Of a stretch of DNA of 64,000 nt, positions 40,915 through 49,062 are shown in pieces. Position 1 is the first letter of the stretch. Every line of letters begins with the position of its first letter. The stretch is from Streptomyces griseoluteus (GTDB lineage: Bacteria; Actinomycetota; Actinomycetes; Streptomycetales; Streptomycetaceae). Below the pieces are notes generated by a model. It saw only the letters and a list, made by a program, of their open reading frames with translations. It did not search any database and was not told where the DNA came from. Position numbers and translations under genes: made by a program. The stretch covers positions 1 to 64,000 of the forward strand of contig NZ_SRRU01000011.1 of the NCBI RefSeq assembly GCF_004784465.1, written 5' to 3'.

Positions 40915-41352
40915 ATGACTCAGGACACCACGCAGGACGCACTGCTGGCGCTGCTCTCCGAGGGGCATGGTGGGGTACTCGTCACGCAGAAGCGGGACGG
41001 GCGGCCCCAGATGTCCAACGTCGTCCACGCCTACGACCCGGATGAGCGGATCGTCCGGATCTCGGTCACCGACGACCGCGCCAAGACCCGCAACCTGCGC
41101 CGGGACGCCCGCGCCTCCTACTACGTCACCAGTGCCGACCGCTGGGCGTACACCGTCGCCGAGGGCACGGCCGAGCTGAGCCCGGTCGCCGCCGACCCGC
41201 ACGACGAGACGGTGGAGGAGCTGGTGCGGCTCTACCGCGAGGTGCTGGGCGAGCACGACGACTGGGACGACTACCGCGCGTCCATGGTCCGCGACAAGCG
41301 CCTGGTGGTCCGGCTGCACGTGGACCGGGCTTACGGCGTGCCGAAGCGCTAG
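40915..41352 (+). CDS. PPOX-class F420-dependent oxidoreductase
   Basis: The 145-residue product starts at ATG 40915 and is a split beta-barrel flavin/deazaflavin-binding protein: GGVLVTQKRDGRPQMSNVVHAYDPDERIVRISVTDDRAKTRNLRRDARASYYVTSADRWAYTVAEGTAELSPVA. The DRAKTRNLRRDARAS stretch matches actinobacterial F420-binding members (family TIGR03618-like). It would use F420H2 to reduce quinones, biliverdin or xenobiotics. The start upstream at 40831 lacks homology. Its stop overlaps the stop of the convergent TetR gene by four bases. Confidence 0.87.
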   Translation: MTQDTTQDALLALLSEGHGGVLVTQKRDGRPQMSNVVHAYDPDERIVRISVTDDRAKTRNLRRDARASYYVTSADRWAYTVAEGTAELSPVAADPHDETVEELVRLYREVLGEHDDWDDYRASMVRDKRLVVRLHVDRAYGVPKR

Positions 41353-41999
41353 CGGGTGAGGTAGGCCAGCACCATGTCGGCGAGCATCGTGCGGTAGTGC
41401 TCGCGGCGGGCGGGGGCGGCCAGGTCGCGGTCGAAGAGGGCGCCGAAGGTGTGGCGGCCGGCGACCCGGTAGAAGCAGAAGGCGCTGATCATCGCGTGCA
41501 GGTCGACCGCGTCCACGTCGGCCTTGAACGCCCCCTGCTCCCGCCCGGCGTCCAGCACGCGGCGGAGCGTGTCCAGGCCGGGGGAGTCGATGCGGCCGAA
41601 GCGGCGGGCGGCGGCGAGATGCCGGCCGCCGTGGATGTTCTCGATGCCGACCAGGCGGACCAGGTCCGGGTGGCGTTCGTGGTGGTCGAAGGTGACCTCG
41701 GCCAGGCGGCGGACGGCGGCGGCCGGGTCCAGGTGCTCCAGGTCCAGCAGCTCCTCGACCTCGTGCAGCGCGCCGTAGGCCCGCGCCAGCACGGCCTCGA
41801 AGAGCTGCTCCTTGCCGCCGAAGTAGTAGTAGATCATCCGCTTGGTGGTGCGGGTGCGGGCCGCTATCTCCTCCACACGGGCGCCGTCGTACCCCGTACG
41901 GGCGAACTCGCGGGTCGCCGCGTCGAGGATGTCCGACCGGGTGCGGGCGGCGTCCGGTAACCGCCGCGCGGGGTCCACCGGTTCGTCAACGCTGCTCAT
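41349..41999 (-). CDS. TetR-family transcriptional regulator
   Basis: The 216-residue product starts at ATG 41999 with GGAACG upstream. The HTH is ARTRSDILDAATREFARTGYDGARVEEIAARTRTTKRMIYYYFGGKEQLFEAVLARAY. The ligand domain contains RLAEVTFDHHERHPDLVRLVGIENIHGGRHL and FCFYRVAGRHTFGALFDRDL, a pattern seen in TetR proteins of the AcrR/PsrA-like branch with a TetR_C_11-type domain. It faces the F420 oxidoreductase and could repress it or a distant target; no operator is obvious. Confidence 0.9.
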   Translation of the reverse strand: MSSVDEPVDPARRLPDAARTRSDILDAATREFARTGYDGARVEEIAARTRTTKRMIYYYFGGKEQLFEAVLARAYGALHEVEELLDLEHLDPAAAVRRLAEVTFDHHERHPDLVRLVGIENIHGGRHLAAARRFGRIDSPGLDTLRRVLDAGREQGAFKADVDAVDLHAMISAFCFYRVAGRHTFGALFDRDLAAPARREHYRTMLADMVLAYLTR

Positions 42000-42074
42000 C
42001 GCGTTCCTTCCGGCCGTGGGGCGGGGCTGGTACCGGTCTGCCGGTGATTGTAGGAGCCCGGCCCGCCGGACGTG

Positions 42075-42116
42075 GAGACGGCCCGGAGCGACCTGTCGGT
42101 CGCTCCGGGCCGTCTC
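42075..42116 (-). terminator. Long perfect hairpin at the end of the pentose-phosphate operon
   Basis: GAGACGGCCCGGAGCGACC (42075-42093) pairs without mismatch with GGTCGCTCCGGGCCGTCTC (42098-42116), loop TGTC. It lies just past the stop at 42122 and ends the seven-gene minus-strand operon. Confidence 0.88.
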
Positions 42117-42121
42117 GCGCC

Positions 42122-42715
42122 TCAGGGCAGCCGGTTCCACTCCGCGATCACGGGGTGGCCGTGCTCGGTGGAGAGGCGGCTCACCGTGCCGGTGGCCAGC
42201 TGGAACAGCCGTCCCTCCCTGGGCGGCAGGCCCAGCCTGCGGGCCGTCAGTACCCGCAGCACATGGCCGTGCGCGACGAGCAGTACGTCACCGTTGTCCG
42301 CGTCCAGCACCTTCTCCACGCGGGCCAGCACCCGGTCGACGCGCGCCCCGATCTGCTCGGGCGACTCGCCGGGGTGCCCCTCGGGGCCGGGCACCGCCCC
42401 GTCGGTCCACAGGTCCCAGTCGGGCCGGGTGCGGTGGATGTCGACGGTGGTGATGCCCTCGTAGCCGCCGTAGTCCCACTCGCGCAGGTCGGGCTCCGGC
42501 TCGGCGCCGGTCACGCCCGCCAGCTCGGCGGTGCGCCGGGCCCGGCCGAGCGGGCTGGTCAGGGTGAGTGCGAAGCTCCGGCCGGCGAGGAGCGGGGTCA
42601 GCGAACGCGCCTGCTCCTCACCGTGCTCGGTGAGGGGCAGATCGGTCCAGCTCGTGTGCTGGCCCGACCTGCTCCACTCCGTCTCGCCGTGGCGGACCAG
42701 CAGGAGGTCCCCCAC
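42122..42715 (-). CDS. Histidine phosphatase-family protein (phosphoglycerate mutase-like)
   Basis: The 197-residue product starts at GTG 42715, six bases after the gnd stop. The RHG signature is LLLVRHGETEWSRSGQHTSWTDLPLTEHG, the second Arg in SPLGRARRTAEL, the acid Glu in EWDYGGYEGIT and the second His in LLVAHGHVLRVL, so the phosphatase site is complete. Last gene of the pentose-phosphate operon; it could remove phosphate from a sugar phosphate, but broad specificity is usual in this family. In other streptomycetes a similar gene stands next to gnd. Confidence 0.9.
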   Translation of the reverse strand: MGDLLLVRHGETEWSRSGQHTSWTDLPLTEHGEEQARSLTPLLAGRSFALTLTSPLGRARRTAELAGVTGAEPEPDLREWDYGGYEGITTVDIHRTRPDWDLWTDGAVPGPEGHPGESPEQIGARVDRVLARVEKVLDADNGDVLLVAHGHVLRVLTARRLGLPPREGRLFQLATGTVSRLSTEHGHPVIAEWNRLP

Positions 42716-42721
42716 GGCGGG

Positions 42722-43600
42722 TCAGCCCTTCTTCTCGACGGCGTGGCCGCCGAACTGGTTGCGCAGCGCGGCGATCATCTTCATCTGCGGCGAGTCGTCC
42801 TGACGGGAGGCGAAGCGCGCGAACAGCGACGCGGTGATGGCCGGAAGCGGCACCGCGTTGTCGATGGCGGCCTCGACGGTCCACCGGCCCTCGCCGGAGT
42901 CCTCGGCGTAGCCGCGCAGCTCGTCCAGGTGCTCGTCGTCGTCCAGGGCGTTGACGGCGAGGTCGAGCAGCCAGGAACGGATGACCGTGCCCTCCTGCCA
43001 GGAACGGAAGATCTCGCGGACGTTGTCCACCGAGTTCGCCTTCTCCAGCAGCTCCCAGCCCTCGGCGTACGCCTGCATCATGGCGTACTCGATGCCGTTG
43101 TGGACCATCTTCGAGAAGTGCCCGGCGCCGACGCGGCCCGCGTGGACGTAGCCGTACGGCCCGTCGGGCTTGAGGGCGTCGAAGATGGGCTGGAGGCGGT
43201 CGACGTTCTCCTTGTCGCCGCCGACCATCAGGGCGTAGCCGTTCTCCAGGCCCCAGACGCCGCCGGAGACGCCCGCGTCCACGAAGCCGATGCCCTTGAT
43301 GGCCAGCTCGGCGGCGTGCTTCTCGTCGTCCGTCCAGCGGGAGTTGCCGCCGTCCACGACGACGTCGCCGGGGGAGAGCAGGTCCTTCAGCTCGTCGATG
43401 ACGACCTGGGTGGCGGTGCCGGCCGGGACCATGACCCAGATGGTGCGCGGCGCGTCGAGCTTCTCGACCAGTTCGGCGAGGTCCTTGACGTCGGTCAGTT
43501 CCGGGTTGCGGTCGTAGCCGATGACCTGGTGGCCCGCGCGGCGGATGCGCTCGCGCATGTTGCCGCCCATCTTGCCGAGGCCTATGAGTCCGAGCTGCAT
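42722..43600 (-). CDS. gnd: 6-phosphogluconate dehydrogenase, decarboxylating (short GntZ-type)
   Basis: The 292-residue product is the short form of 6PGDH (GntZ/YqeC-like; the classical enzyme is about 470 residues). Rossmann start MQLGLIGLGKMGGNMRERIRRAGH, substrate motif VVDGGNSRWTDDEKHA, and GVSGGVWGLENGYALMVGGD (the SGG loop), catalytic Lys in GRVGAGHFSKMVHNGIEY. It oxidises and decarboxylates 6-phosphogluconate to ribulose 5-phosphate. It starts one base after the pgi stop and belongs to the tkt operon. Cofactor choice (NAD or NADP) cannot be read with certainty; the residue after the second strand is DRNPE, which slightly favours NAD. Confidence 0.93.
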   Translation of the reverse strand: MQLGLIGLGKMGGNMRERIRRAGHQVIGYDRNPELTDVKDLAELVEKLDAPRTIWVMVPAGTATQVVIDELKDLLSPGDVVVDGGNSRWTDDEKHAAELAIKGIGFVDAGVSGGVWGLENGYALMVGGDKENVDRLQPIFDALKPDGPYGYVHAGRVGAGHFSKMVHNGIEYAMMQAYAEGWELLEKANSVDNVREIFRSWQEGTVIRSWLLDLAVNALDDDEHLDELRGYAEDSGEGRWTVEAAIDNAVPLPAITASLFARFASRQDDSPQMKMIAALRNQFGGHAVEKKG

Positions 43601-43601
43601 G

Positions 43602-45257
43602 TCAGTTCACTTCCTTGAGGGAGCGGTAGGCGGCGACGAGGGCCGTGGTGGAGGGGTCGAGGCCGGGCACGTCCGCGCCTTCGGTGAGGGCGGGTTCGAT
43701 GCGCTTGGCGAGGACCTTGCCCAGCTCGACGCCCCACTGGTCGAAGGAGTCGATGTTCCAGACCGCGCCCTGCACGAACACCTTGTGCTCGTAGAGGGCG
43801 ACGAGCTGGCCGAGCACGGAGGGGGTCAGCTCGGGGGCCAGGATCGTGGTGGTGGGGTGGTTGCCGCGGAAGGTGCGGTGGGCCACCTGTGCCTCGGCGA
43901 CGCCCTCCTGGCGGACCTCTTCCTCGGTCTTGCCGAAGGCGAGGGCCTGGGTCTGGGCGAAGAAGTTGGCCATCAACAGGTCGTGCTGGGCCTTGAGTTC
44001 GTCGCTCAGCTCGTCCACGGGGCGTGCGAAGCCGATGAAGTCCGCCGGGATCAGCTTCGTGCCCTGGTGGATCAACTGGTAGTACGCGTGCTGCCCGTTG
44101 GTACCGGGCGTGCCCCACACCACGGGTCCGGTCTGCCACTCCACCGGGGTGCCGTCCTTCTGGACGGACTTGCCGTTGGACTCCATGTCCAACTGCTGGA
44201 GGTAGGCGGTGAACTTCGACAGGTAGTGGCTGTACGGCAGGACCGCGTGCGACTGGGCGTCGAAGAAGTTGTTGTACCAGATCCCCAGCAGGCCCAGCAG
44301 CAGCGGCGCGTTCTCCTCGGCCGGAGCGGTACGGAAGTGCTCGTCCACGGTGTGGAAACCGTCCAGCATCTCCCGGAAACGCTCCGGACCGATCGCGATC
44401 ATCAGCGACAGGCCGATCGCGGAGTCGAAGGAGTACCGGCCGCCGACCCAGTCCCAGAACTCGAACATGTTGTCGACGTCGATACCGAACGCGGTGACCT
44501 TCTCCGCGTTCGTGGAGAGCGCCACGAAGTGCTTCGCCACGGCCTTGTCGTCACCGAGCGCGTCCAGCAGCCAGGTACGGGCCGAGGTCGCGTTGGTGAT
44601 CGTCTCGATCGTCGTGAACGTCTTCGACGCCACGATGAACAGCGTCTCCGCCGGGTCCAGGTCCCGCAACGCCTCATGCAGATCCGCGCCGTCCACGTTC
44701 GACACGAACCGGACGGTGAGGTCGCGGGCGGTGAAGGGGCGCAGGGCCTCGAACGCCATCGCCGGACCGAGGTCGGAACCGCCGATGCCGATGTTGACGA
44801 TGTTCTTGATCCGCTTGCCGGTGTGACCGGTCCACTCACCCGAGCGGACCCGGTCGGCGAAGCCGCTCATCTTGTCCAGCACCGCGTGCACGGCCGGGAC
44901 CACGTTCTCCCCGTCGACCTCGATCACCGCGTCCCGAGGGGTGCGCAGCGCGGTGTGCAGCACCGCACGGTTCTCGGTCGTGTTGATCCGCTCGCCACGG
45001 AACATCGCGTCCCGCTGCCCGAACACATCCGTGGCGACGGCTAGTTCCTGGAGCAGGGCCAGGGTCTCGTCGGTGACCTGATGCTTGCTGTAGTCGATGT
45101 GCAGGTCGCCCACCCGGACGACGTAGCGCTCGGCCCGTCCGGGGTCGGCGGTGAACAGCTCGCGCAGGTGCGGCTGACCGCCGGCGCGGTGGTCGGCCAG
45201 GGCCGTCCACTCGGGGCGCCGGGTGAGCTTGGGGGTGTCTGACGATGCGTCGGACAT
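43602..45257 (-). CDS. pgi: Glucose-6-phosphate isomerase
   Basis: The 551-residue product is a full PGI of the long (eukaryote-like) bacterial type. Signatures are NIGIGGSDLGPAMAFEALRPF, FIVASKTFTTIETITNA, GGRYSFDSAIGLSLMIAIG, the active Glu in GTPGTNGQHAYYQLIHQGT and FDQWGVELGK near the end. It interconverts glucose 6-phosphate and fructose 6-phosphate. ATG 45257 overlaps the opcA stop by one base (TGATG). Its place in a zwf-gnd operon allows carbon recycling between fructose 6-phosphate and the oxidative branch. Confidence 0.97.
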   Translation of the reverse strand: MSDASSDTPKLTRRPEWTALADHRAGGQPHLRELFTADPGRAERYVVRVGDLHIDYSKHQVTDETLALLQELAVATDVFGQRDAMFRGERINTTENRAVLHTALRTPRDAVIEVDGENVVPAVHAVLDKMSGFADRVRSGEWTGHTGKRIKNIVNIGIGGSDLGPAMAFEALRPFTARDLTVRFVSNVDGADLHEALRDLDPAETLFIVASKTFTTIETITNATSARTWLLDALGDDKAVAKHFVALSTNAEKVTAFGIDVDNMFEFWDWVGGRYSFDSAIGLSLMIAIGPERFREMLDGFHTVDEHFRTAPAEENAPLLLGLLGIWYNNFFDAQSHAVLPYSHYLSKFTAYLQQLDMESNGKSVQKDGTPVEWQTGPVVWGTPGTNGQHAYYQLIHQGTKLIPADFIGFARPVDELSDELKAQHDLLMANFFAQTQALAFGKTEEEVRQEGVAEAQVAHRTFRGNHPTTTILAPELTPSVLGQLVALYEHKVFVQGAVWNIDSFDQWGVELGKVLAKRIEPALTEGADVPGLDPSTTALVAAYRSLKEVN

Positions 45258-46183
45258 CAGGCGTTCTCCTTGGGTGCCTCGCCGGTCAGGGCGATGGCGT
45301 ACATCTCGTCCGCGTCGAGGCGGCGCAGCTCCTCGGCGATCAGCTCCGAGGTCGGGCGGACCTTCAGTGCCAGGGTGCGCGGCGGCTGGCCCGGCAGGGT
45401 CAGCGTGGCGAGGGGGCCTTCGGGGCGGTCGATGACGATGTCGCCCTCGTCGGTGCCGAGACGCACGGCGGTGACCACCGGGCCATCGGAGACGACGCGG
45501 TCCACCTTGACGTGCAGACGGGCCTCCAGCCAGCGCGCGAGGAGCTCGGCGCTGGGGTTGTCCGCCTCCGCCTCCACGGCGGCCGCGGTCACCTTGACCC
45601 GCGCCTGGTCCAGCGCGGCCGCGAGCATCGAGCGCCACGGGGTGAGCCGGGTCCAGGCCAGGTCGGTGTCGCCCGGCGCGTAGGTGCGGGCACGGGTGTC
45701 CAGCACCTCCAGCGGGTTGTCCACCGCGTACAGGTCGGTGATCCGGCGCTGGGCGAGCACGCCGAGGGCGTCCTTCGCGGGAGCCTCGGGGGCCTCCACC
45801 GGCCACCAGACCACCACCGGCGCGTCCGGGAGCAGCAGCGGCAGGACCACCGAGTCGGCGTGGTCGGACACCTCGCCGTAGGTGCGCAGCACGACCGTCT
45901 CACCGGCGCCGGCGTCGGAGCCGACCCGGACCTCGGCGTCGAGCCGGGAGGTGGTCCGTTCGCGCAGGTTGCGCCGGTGGCGCTTGATGACGACCAGGGT
46001 GCGGGAGGGGTGCTCGTGCGAGGCTTCCCCGGCCGCCTTGAGGGCGTCGTAGGCGTTCTCCTCGTCCGTGACGATGACCATCGTCAGGACCATGCCCACA
46101 GCCGGGGTGCCGATGGCGCGGCGGCCCTCCACCAACGCCTTGTTGATCTTGCTTGCCGTGGTGTCGGTCAGGTCGATCTTCAT
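45257..46183 (-). CDS. opcA: OpcA, glucose-6-phosphate dehydrogenase assembly protein
   Basis: The 308-residue product opens with MKIDLTDTTASKINKALVEGRRAIGTPAVGMVLTMVIVT, the standard actinobacterial OpcA start, and continues with RHRRNLRERTTSRLDAEVRVG and PLLLPDAPVVVWWPVEAPEAP. OpcA binds Zwf and adjusts its activity and oligomerisation. The start is inside the end of zwf (four-base overlap, ATGA). Confidence 0.95.
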   Translation of the reverse strand: MKIDLTDTTASKINKALVEGRRAIGTPAVGMVLTMVIVTDEENAYDALKAAGEASHEHPSRTLVVIKRHRRNLRERTTSRLDAEVRVGSDAGAGETVVLRTYGEVSDHADSVVLPLLLPDAPVVVWWPVEAPEAPAKDALGVLAQRRITDLYAVDNPLEVLDTRARTYAPGDTDLAWTRLTPWRSMLAAALDQARVKVTAAAVEAEADNPSAELLARWLEARLHVKVDRVVSDGPVVTAVRLGTDEGDIVIDRPEGPLATLTLPGQPPRTLALKVRPTSELIAEELRRLDADEMYAIALTGEAPKENA

Positions 46184-47886
46184 GGCCTGCGCCAGCTCCG
46201 TCCGTCTCGTGCGAGCATCTCGTTCGCTTCCTCGGGTCCCCAGCTTCCGGACGCGTACTGCGCCGGCGTGCCGTGCTCGCTCCAGTAGCGCTCGATCGGG
46301 TCGAGGATCTTCCAGGACTCTTCCACTTCCTGGGTGCGCGGGAACAGGTTGGCGTCGCCGAGCAGCACATCGAGGATCAGCCGCTCGTACGCCTCGGGGC
46401 TGGACTCGGTGAAGGACTCGCCGTAGGCGAAGTCCATCGACACGTCCCGGATCTCCATGGAGGTGCCGGGCACCTTGGAGCCGAAGCGGACGGTCATGCC
46501 CTCGTCCGGCTGGACGCGGATGACGATCGCGTTCTGGCCCAGCTCCTCCGTGGCGGTGGAGTCGAACGGCGAGTGCGGGGCGCGCGTGAACACGACCGCG
46601 ATCTCGGTGACGCGACGCGCCAGCCGCTTGCCGGTGCGCAGGTAGAACGGCACGCCCGCCCAGCGGCGGTTGTCGATCTCCAGCTTGATCGCCGCGTACG
46701 TGTCGGTCTTCGACTTGGGGTCGATGCCCTCCTCGTCGAGGTAGCCGACGACCTTCTCGCCGCCCTGCCAGCCGGCCGCGTACTGGCCGCGCACGGTGTG
46801 CTCGCCCAGGTCGTCCGGGAGACGGACCGACTTCAGGACCTTCAGCTTCTCGGTGAGCAGCGCGTCCGCGTCGAAGGCGATCGGCTCCTCCATGGCGGTG
46901 AGCGCCATGAGCTGGAGCAGGTGGTTCTGGATCACGTCACGGGCGGCGCCGATGCCGTCGTAGTAGCCCGCGCGGCCGCCGATGCCGATGTCCTCGGCCA
47001 TCGTGATCTGCACGTGGTCCACGTAGGAGCGGTTCCAGATGGGCTCGTACATCTGGTTGGCGAACCGCAGCGCCATGATGTTCTGGACGGTCTCCTTGCC
47101 CAGGTAGTGGTCGATCCGGAACACCTGGTCCGGCTCGAACACCTCGTGCACGACCTTGTTCAGCTCGTGCGCGCTCTCCAGGTCGTGGCCGAACGGCTTC
47201 TCGATGACCGCACGGCGCCAGGAGCCCTCGGGGGCGTCCGCCAGCCCGTGCTTCTTGAGCTGCCGGACGACCTTGGGGAAGAACTTCGGCGGCACCGAGA
47301 GGTAGTACGCGAAGTTGCCGCCGGTGCCGCGGGAGGCGTCCAGCTCCTCGACGGCCTCCCTGAGCTGGTCGAAGGCGGCGTCGTCGTCGAAGTCGCCGGG
47401 GATGAAGCGCATGCCCTCGGCGAGCTGCTGCCAGACCTCCTCGCGGAACGGCGTACGCGCGTGCTCCTTGACCGCGTCGTGCACGACCTGCGCGAAGTCC
47501 TGGTCCTCCCAGTCGCGGCGGGCGAAGCCCACCAGGGAGAAGCCCGGCGGCAGCAGACCGCGGTTGGCCAGGTCGTAGACGGCCGGCATCAGCTTCTTGC
47601 GGGACAGGTCGCCCGTGACACCGAAGATCACCAGGCCCGACGGCCCCGCGATGCGAGGCAGCCGGCGGTCCTGGGGGTCGCGCAGCGGGTTGTCCCACTC
47701 GGCGGCCGGCGTGACCGGGACCCGGATGTCCTCGGCCTCGCGGACCGCGGCGGGCTTCGCCTTGGTCCGCGTCCTGCGCGCCTTGGGCTCCGCCTCGGCG
47801 GCGGCCGGCTTCGGCTCCGCCTTCGGCTCGGCCTCGGGCTCGGCCTTGGGGGCCGCCGCCTTCGGCTCGCCTGACTTGCTCGTCAT
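46180..47886 (-). CDS. zwf: Glucose-6-phosphate 1-dehydrogenase with charged N-terminal extension
   Basis: The 568-residue product carries a full G6PD: FGVTGDLSRKKLMPAVYDL (NADP loop), EKPFGHDLESA, the active RIDHYLGKETVQNIMALRFAN with catalytic His, and the C-terminal EAYERLILDVLLGD. The enzyme commits glucose 6-phosphate to the oxidative pentose phosphate pathway. The first 60 residues are unusual: a low-complexity stretch of Lys/Glu/Ala/Pro repeats (PKAEPEAEPKAEPKPAAAEAEPKARR), absent from most Zwf proteins. It may be a disordered linker or a partner-binding tail. Its start overlaps the tal stop by one base (TAATG). Confidence 0.96.
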   Translation of the reverse strand: MTSKSGEPKAAAPKAEPEAEPKAEPKPAAAEAEPKARRTRTKAKPAAVREAEDIRVPVTPAAEWDNPLRDPQDRRLPRIAGPSGLVIFGVTGDLSRKKLMPAVYDLANRGLLPPGFSLVGFARRDWEDQDFAQVVHDAVKEHARTPFREEVWQQLAEGMRFIPGDFDDDAAFDQLREAVEELDASRGTGGNFAYYLSVPPKFFPKVVRQLKKHGLADAPEGSWRRAVIEKPFGHDLESAHELNKVVHEVFEPDQVFRIDHYLGKETVQNIMALRFANQMYEPIWNRSYVDHVQITMAEDIGIGGRAGYYDGIGAARDVIQNHLLQLMALTAMEEPIAFDADALLTEKLKVLKSVRLPDDLGEHTVRGQYAAGWQGGEKVVGYLDEEGIDPKSKTDTYAAIKLEIDNRRWAGVPFYLRTGKRLARRVTEIAVVFTRAPHSPFDSTATEELGQNAIVIRVQPDEGMTVRFGSKVPGTSMEIRDVSMDFAYGESFTESSPEAYERLILDVLLGDANLFPRTQEVEESWKILDPIERYWSEHGTPAQYASGSWGPEEANEMLARDGRSWRRP

Positions 47887-49028
47887 TACGCGTCCACTCC
47901 CTTGCTCTTCAGGGACTCGGTCACGGCGTCCAGCAGCTCCAGCCAGGCCGCCTCGAACTTGGCGACGGCCTCGTCCTCGAGCTGCTGGACGACCTCGTCG
48001 TAGGAGATGCCCAGCTTCTCCACGGCGGCGAGGTCGGCACGGGCCTGCTCGTAGCGGCCGGTCACCGTGTCGCCGGTGATGTCACCGTGGTCGGCGGTGG
48101 CCTTGAGCGTGCCCTCGGGCATGGTGTTGACGGTGCCGGGGGCGACCAGCTCGTCCACGTACAGGGTGTCCTTGTACGCCGGGTCCTTCACACCGGTGGA
48201 GGCCCACAGCGGGCGCTGCTTGTTGGCACCGGTGCCGGTCAGCGCCTGCCAGCGGGCGGAGGCGAAGACATCCTCGTACGCCTCGTAGGCCAGACGGGCG
48301 TTGGCGAGGGCCGCACGGCCCTTCAGGCCGAGGGCCTCGTCGGTGCCGAGGGCGGTCAGGCGCTTGTCGATCTCGGAGTCCACGCGGGACACGAAGAAGG
48401 ACGCCACCGAGTGGATCCGCGAGAGGTCCAGGCCGCGCTCCCGGGCCTTCTCCAGGCCCGCCAGGTAGGCGTCCATGACGGCGCGGTAGCGCTCCAGGGA
48501 GAAGATCAGGGTCACATTGACGCTGATGCCCAGGCCGATGACCTCGGTGATCGCCGGGAGGCCCGCCTCGGTGGCCGGGATCTTGATCATCACGTTGGGG
48601 CGGTCGACCAGCCAGAAGAGCTGCTTGGCCTCGGCGACCGTGGCGAGGGTGTTGTGGGCCAGACGGGGGTCGACCTCGATGGAGACCCGGCCGTCCCGGC
48701 CCTCGGTGGCGTCGTACACACCGCGCAGCACGTCGGCCGCGTCGCGCACGTCGGCGGTCGTCATCATGCGCACGGCCTCGTCGACCGTGACACCGCGCTC
48801 CGCCAGGTCGGTGAGCTGCTCCTCGTACCCCTCGCCGGAGCCGATGGCGGCCTGGAAGATCGACGGGTTGGTGGTGACGCCGACGACGCCGCCGTCCGTC
48901 ACGAGGGCGGCCAGGTCGCCCGAGGTGATCCGCTTGCGCGACAGGTCGTCCAGCCACACCGACACGCCCTCGTCGGCGAGACGCTTGAGGGCTCCGGGGG
49001 TGCTGATTGCTTCGGTCACAGTGCTCAT
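47886..49028 (-). CDS. tal: Transaldolase
   Basis: The 380-residue product is a transaldolase of the long actinobacterial TalB/Tal-Pgi-like type. Motifs: GVTTNPSIFQAAIG, VSIEVDPRLAHNT, Schiff-base Lys in NVMIKIPATEAGLPAI, ISVNVTLIFSLERY, and VASFFVSRVDSEIDKRL. It moves a dihydroxyacetone unit between sugar phosphates. ATG 49028 follows AAAGATG-type leader; 34 bases separate it from tkt. Confidence 0.96.
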   Translation of the reverse strand: MSTVTEAISTPGALKRLADEGVSVWLDDLSRKRITSGDLAALVTDGGVVGVTTNPSIFQAAIGSGEGYEEQLTDLAERGVTVDEAVRMMTTADVRDAADVLRGVYDATEGRDGRVSIEVDPRLAHNTLATVAEAKQLFWLVDRPNVMIKIPATEAGLPAITEVIGLGISVNVTLIFSLERYRAVMDAYLAGLEKARERGLDLSRIHSVASFFVSRVDSEIDKRLTALGTDEALGLKGRAALANARLAYEAYEDVFASARWQALTGTGANKQRPLWASTGVKDPAYKDTLYVDELVAPGTVNTMPEGTLKATADHGDITGDTVTGRYEQARADLAAVEKLGISYDEVVQQLEDEAVAKFEAAWLELLDAVTESLKSKGVDA

Positions 49029-49062
49029 CTTTCTTCGTCGCGTAATTCTGTGTCGCGGGGGA

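Noticed and set aside
40720..41319. Minus-strand open frame of 199 residues opposite the F420 oxidoreductase
   Set aside because: The plus-strand gene has clear family motifs in the same interval; the opposite frame has none.
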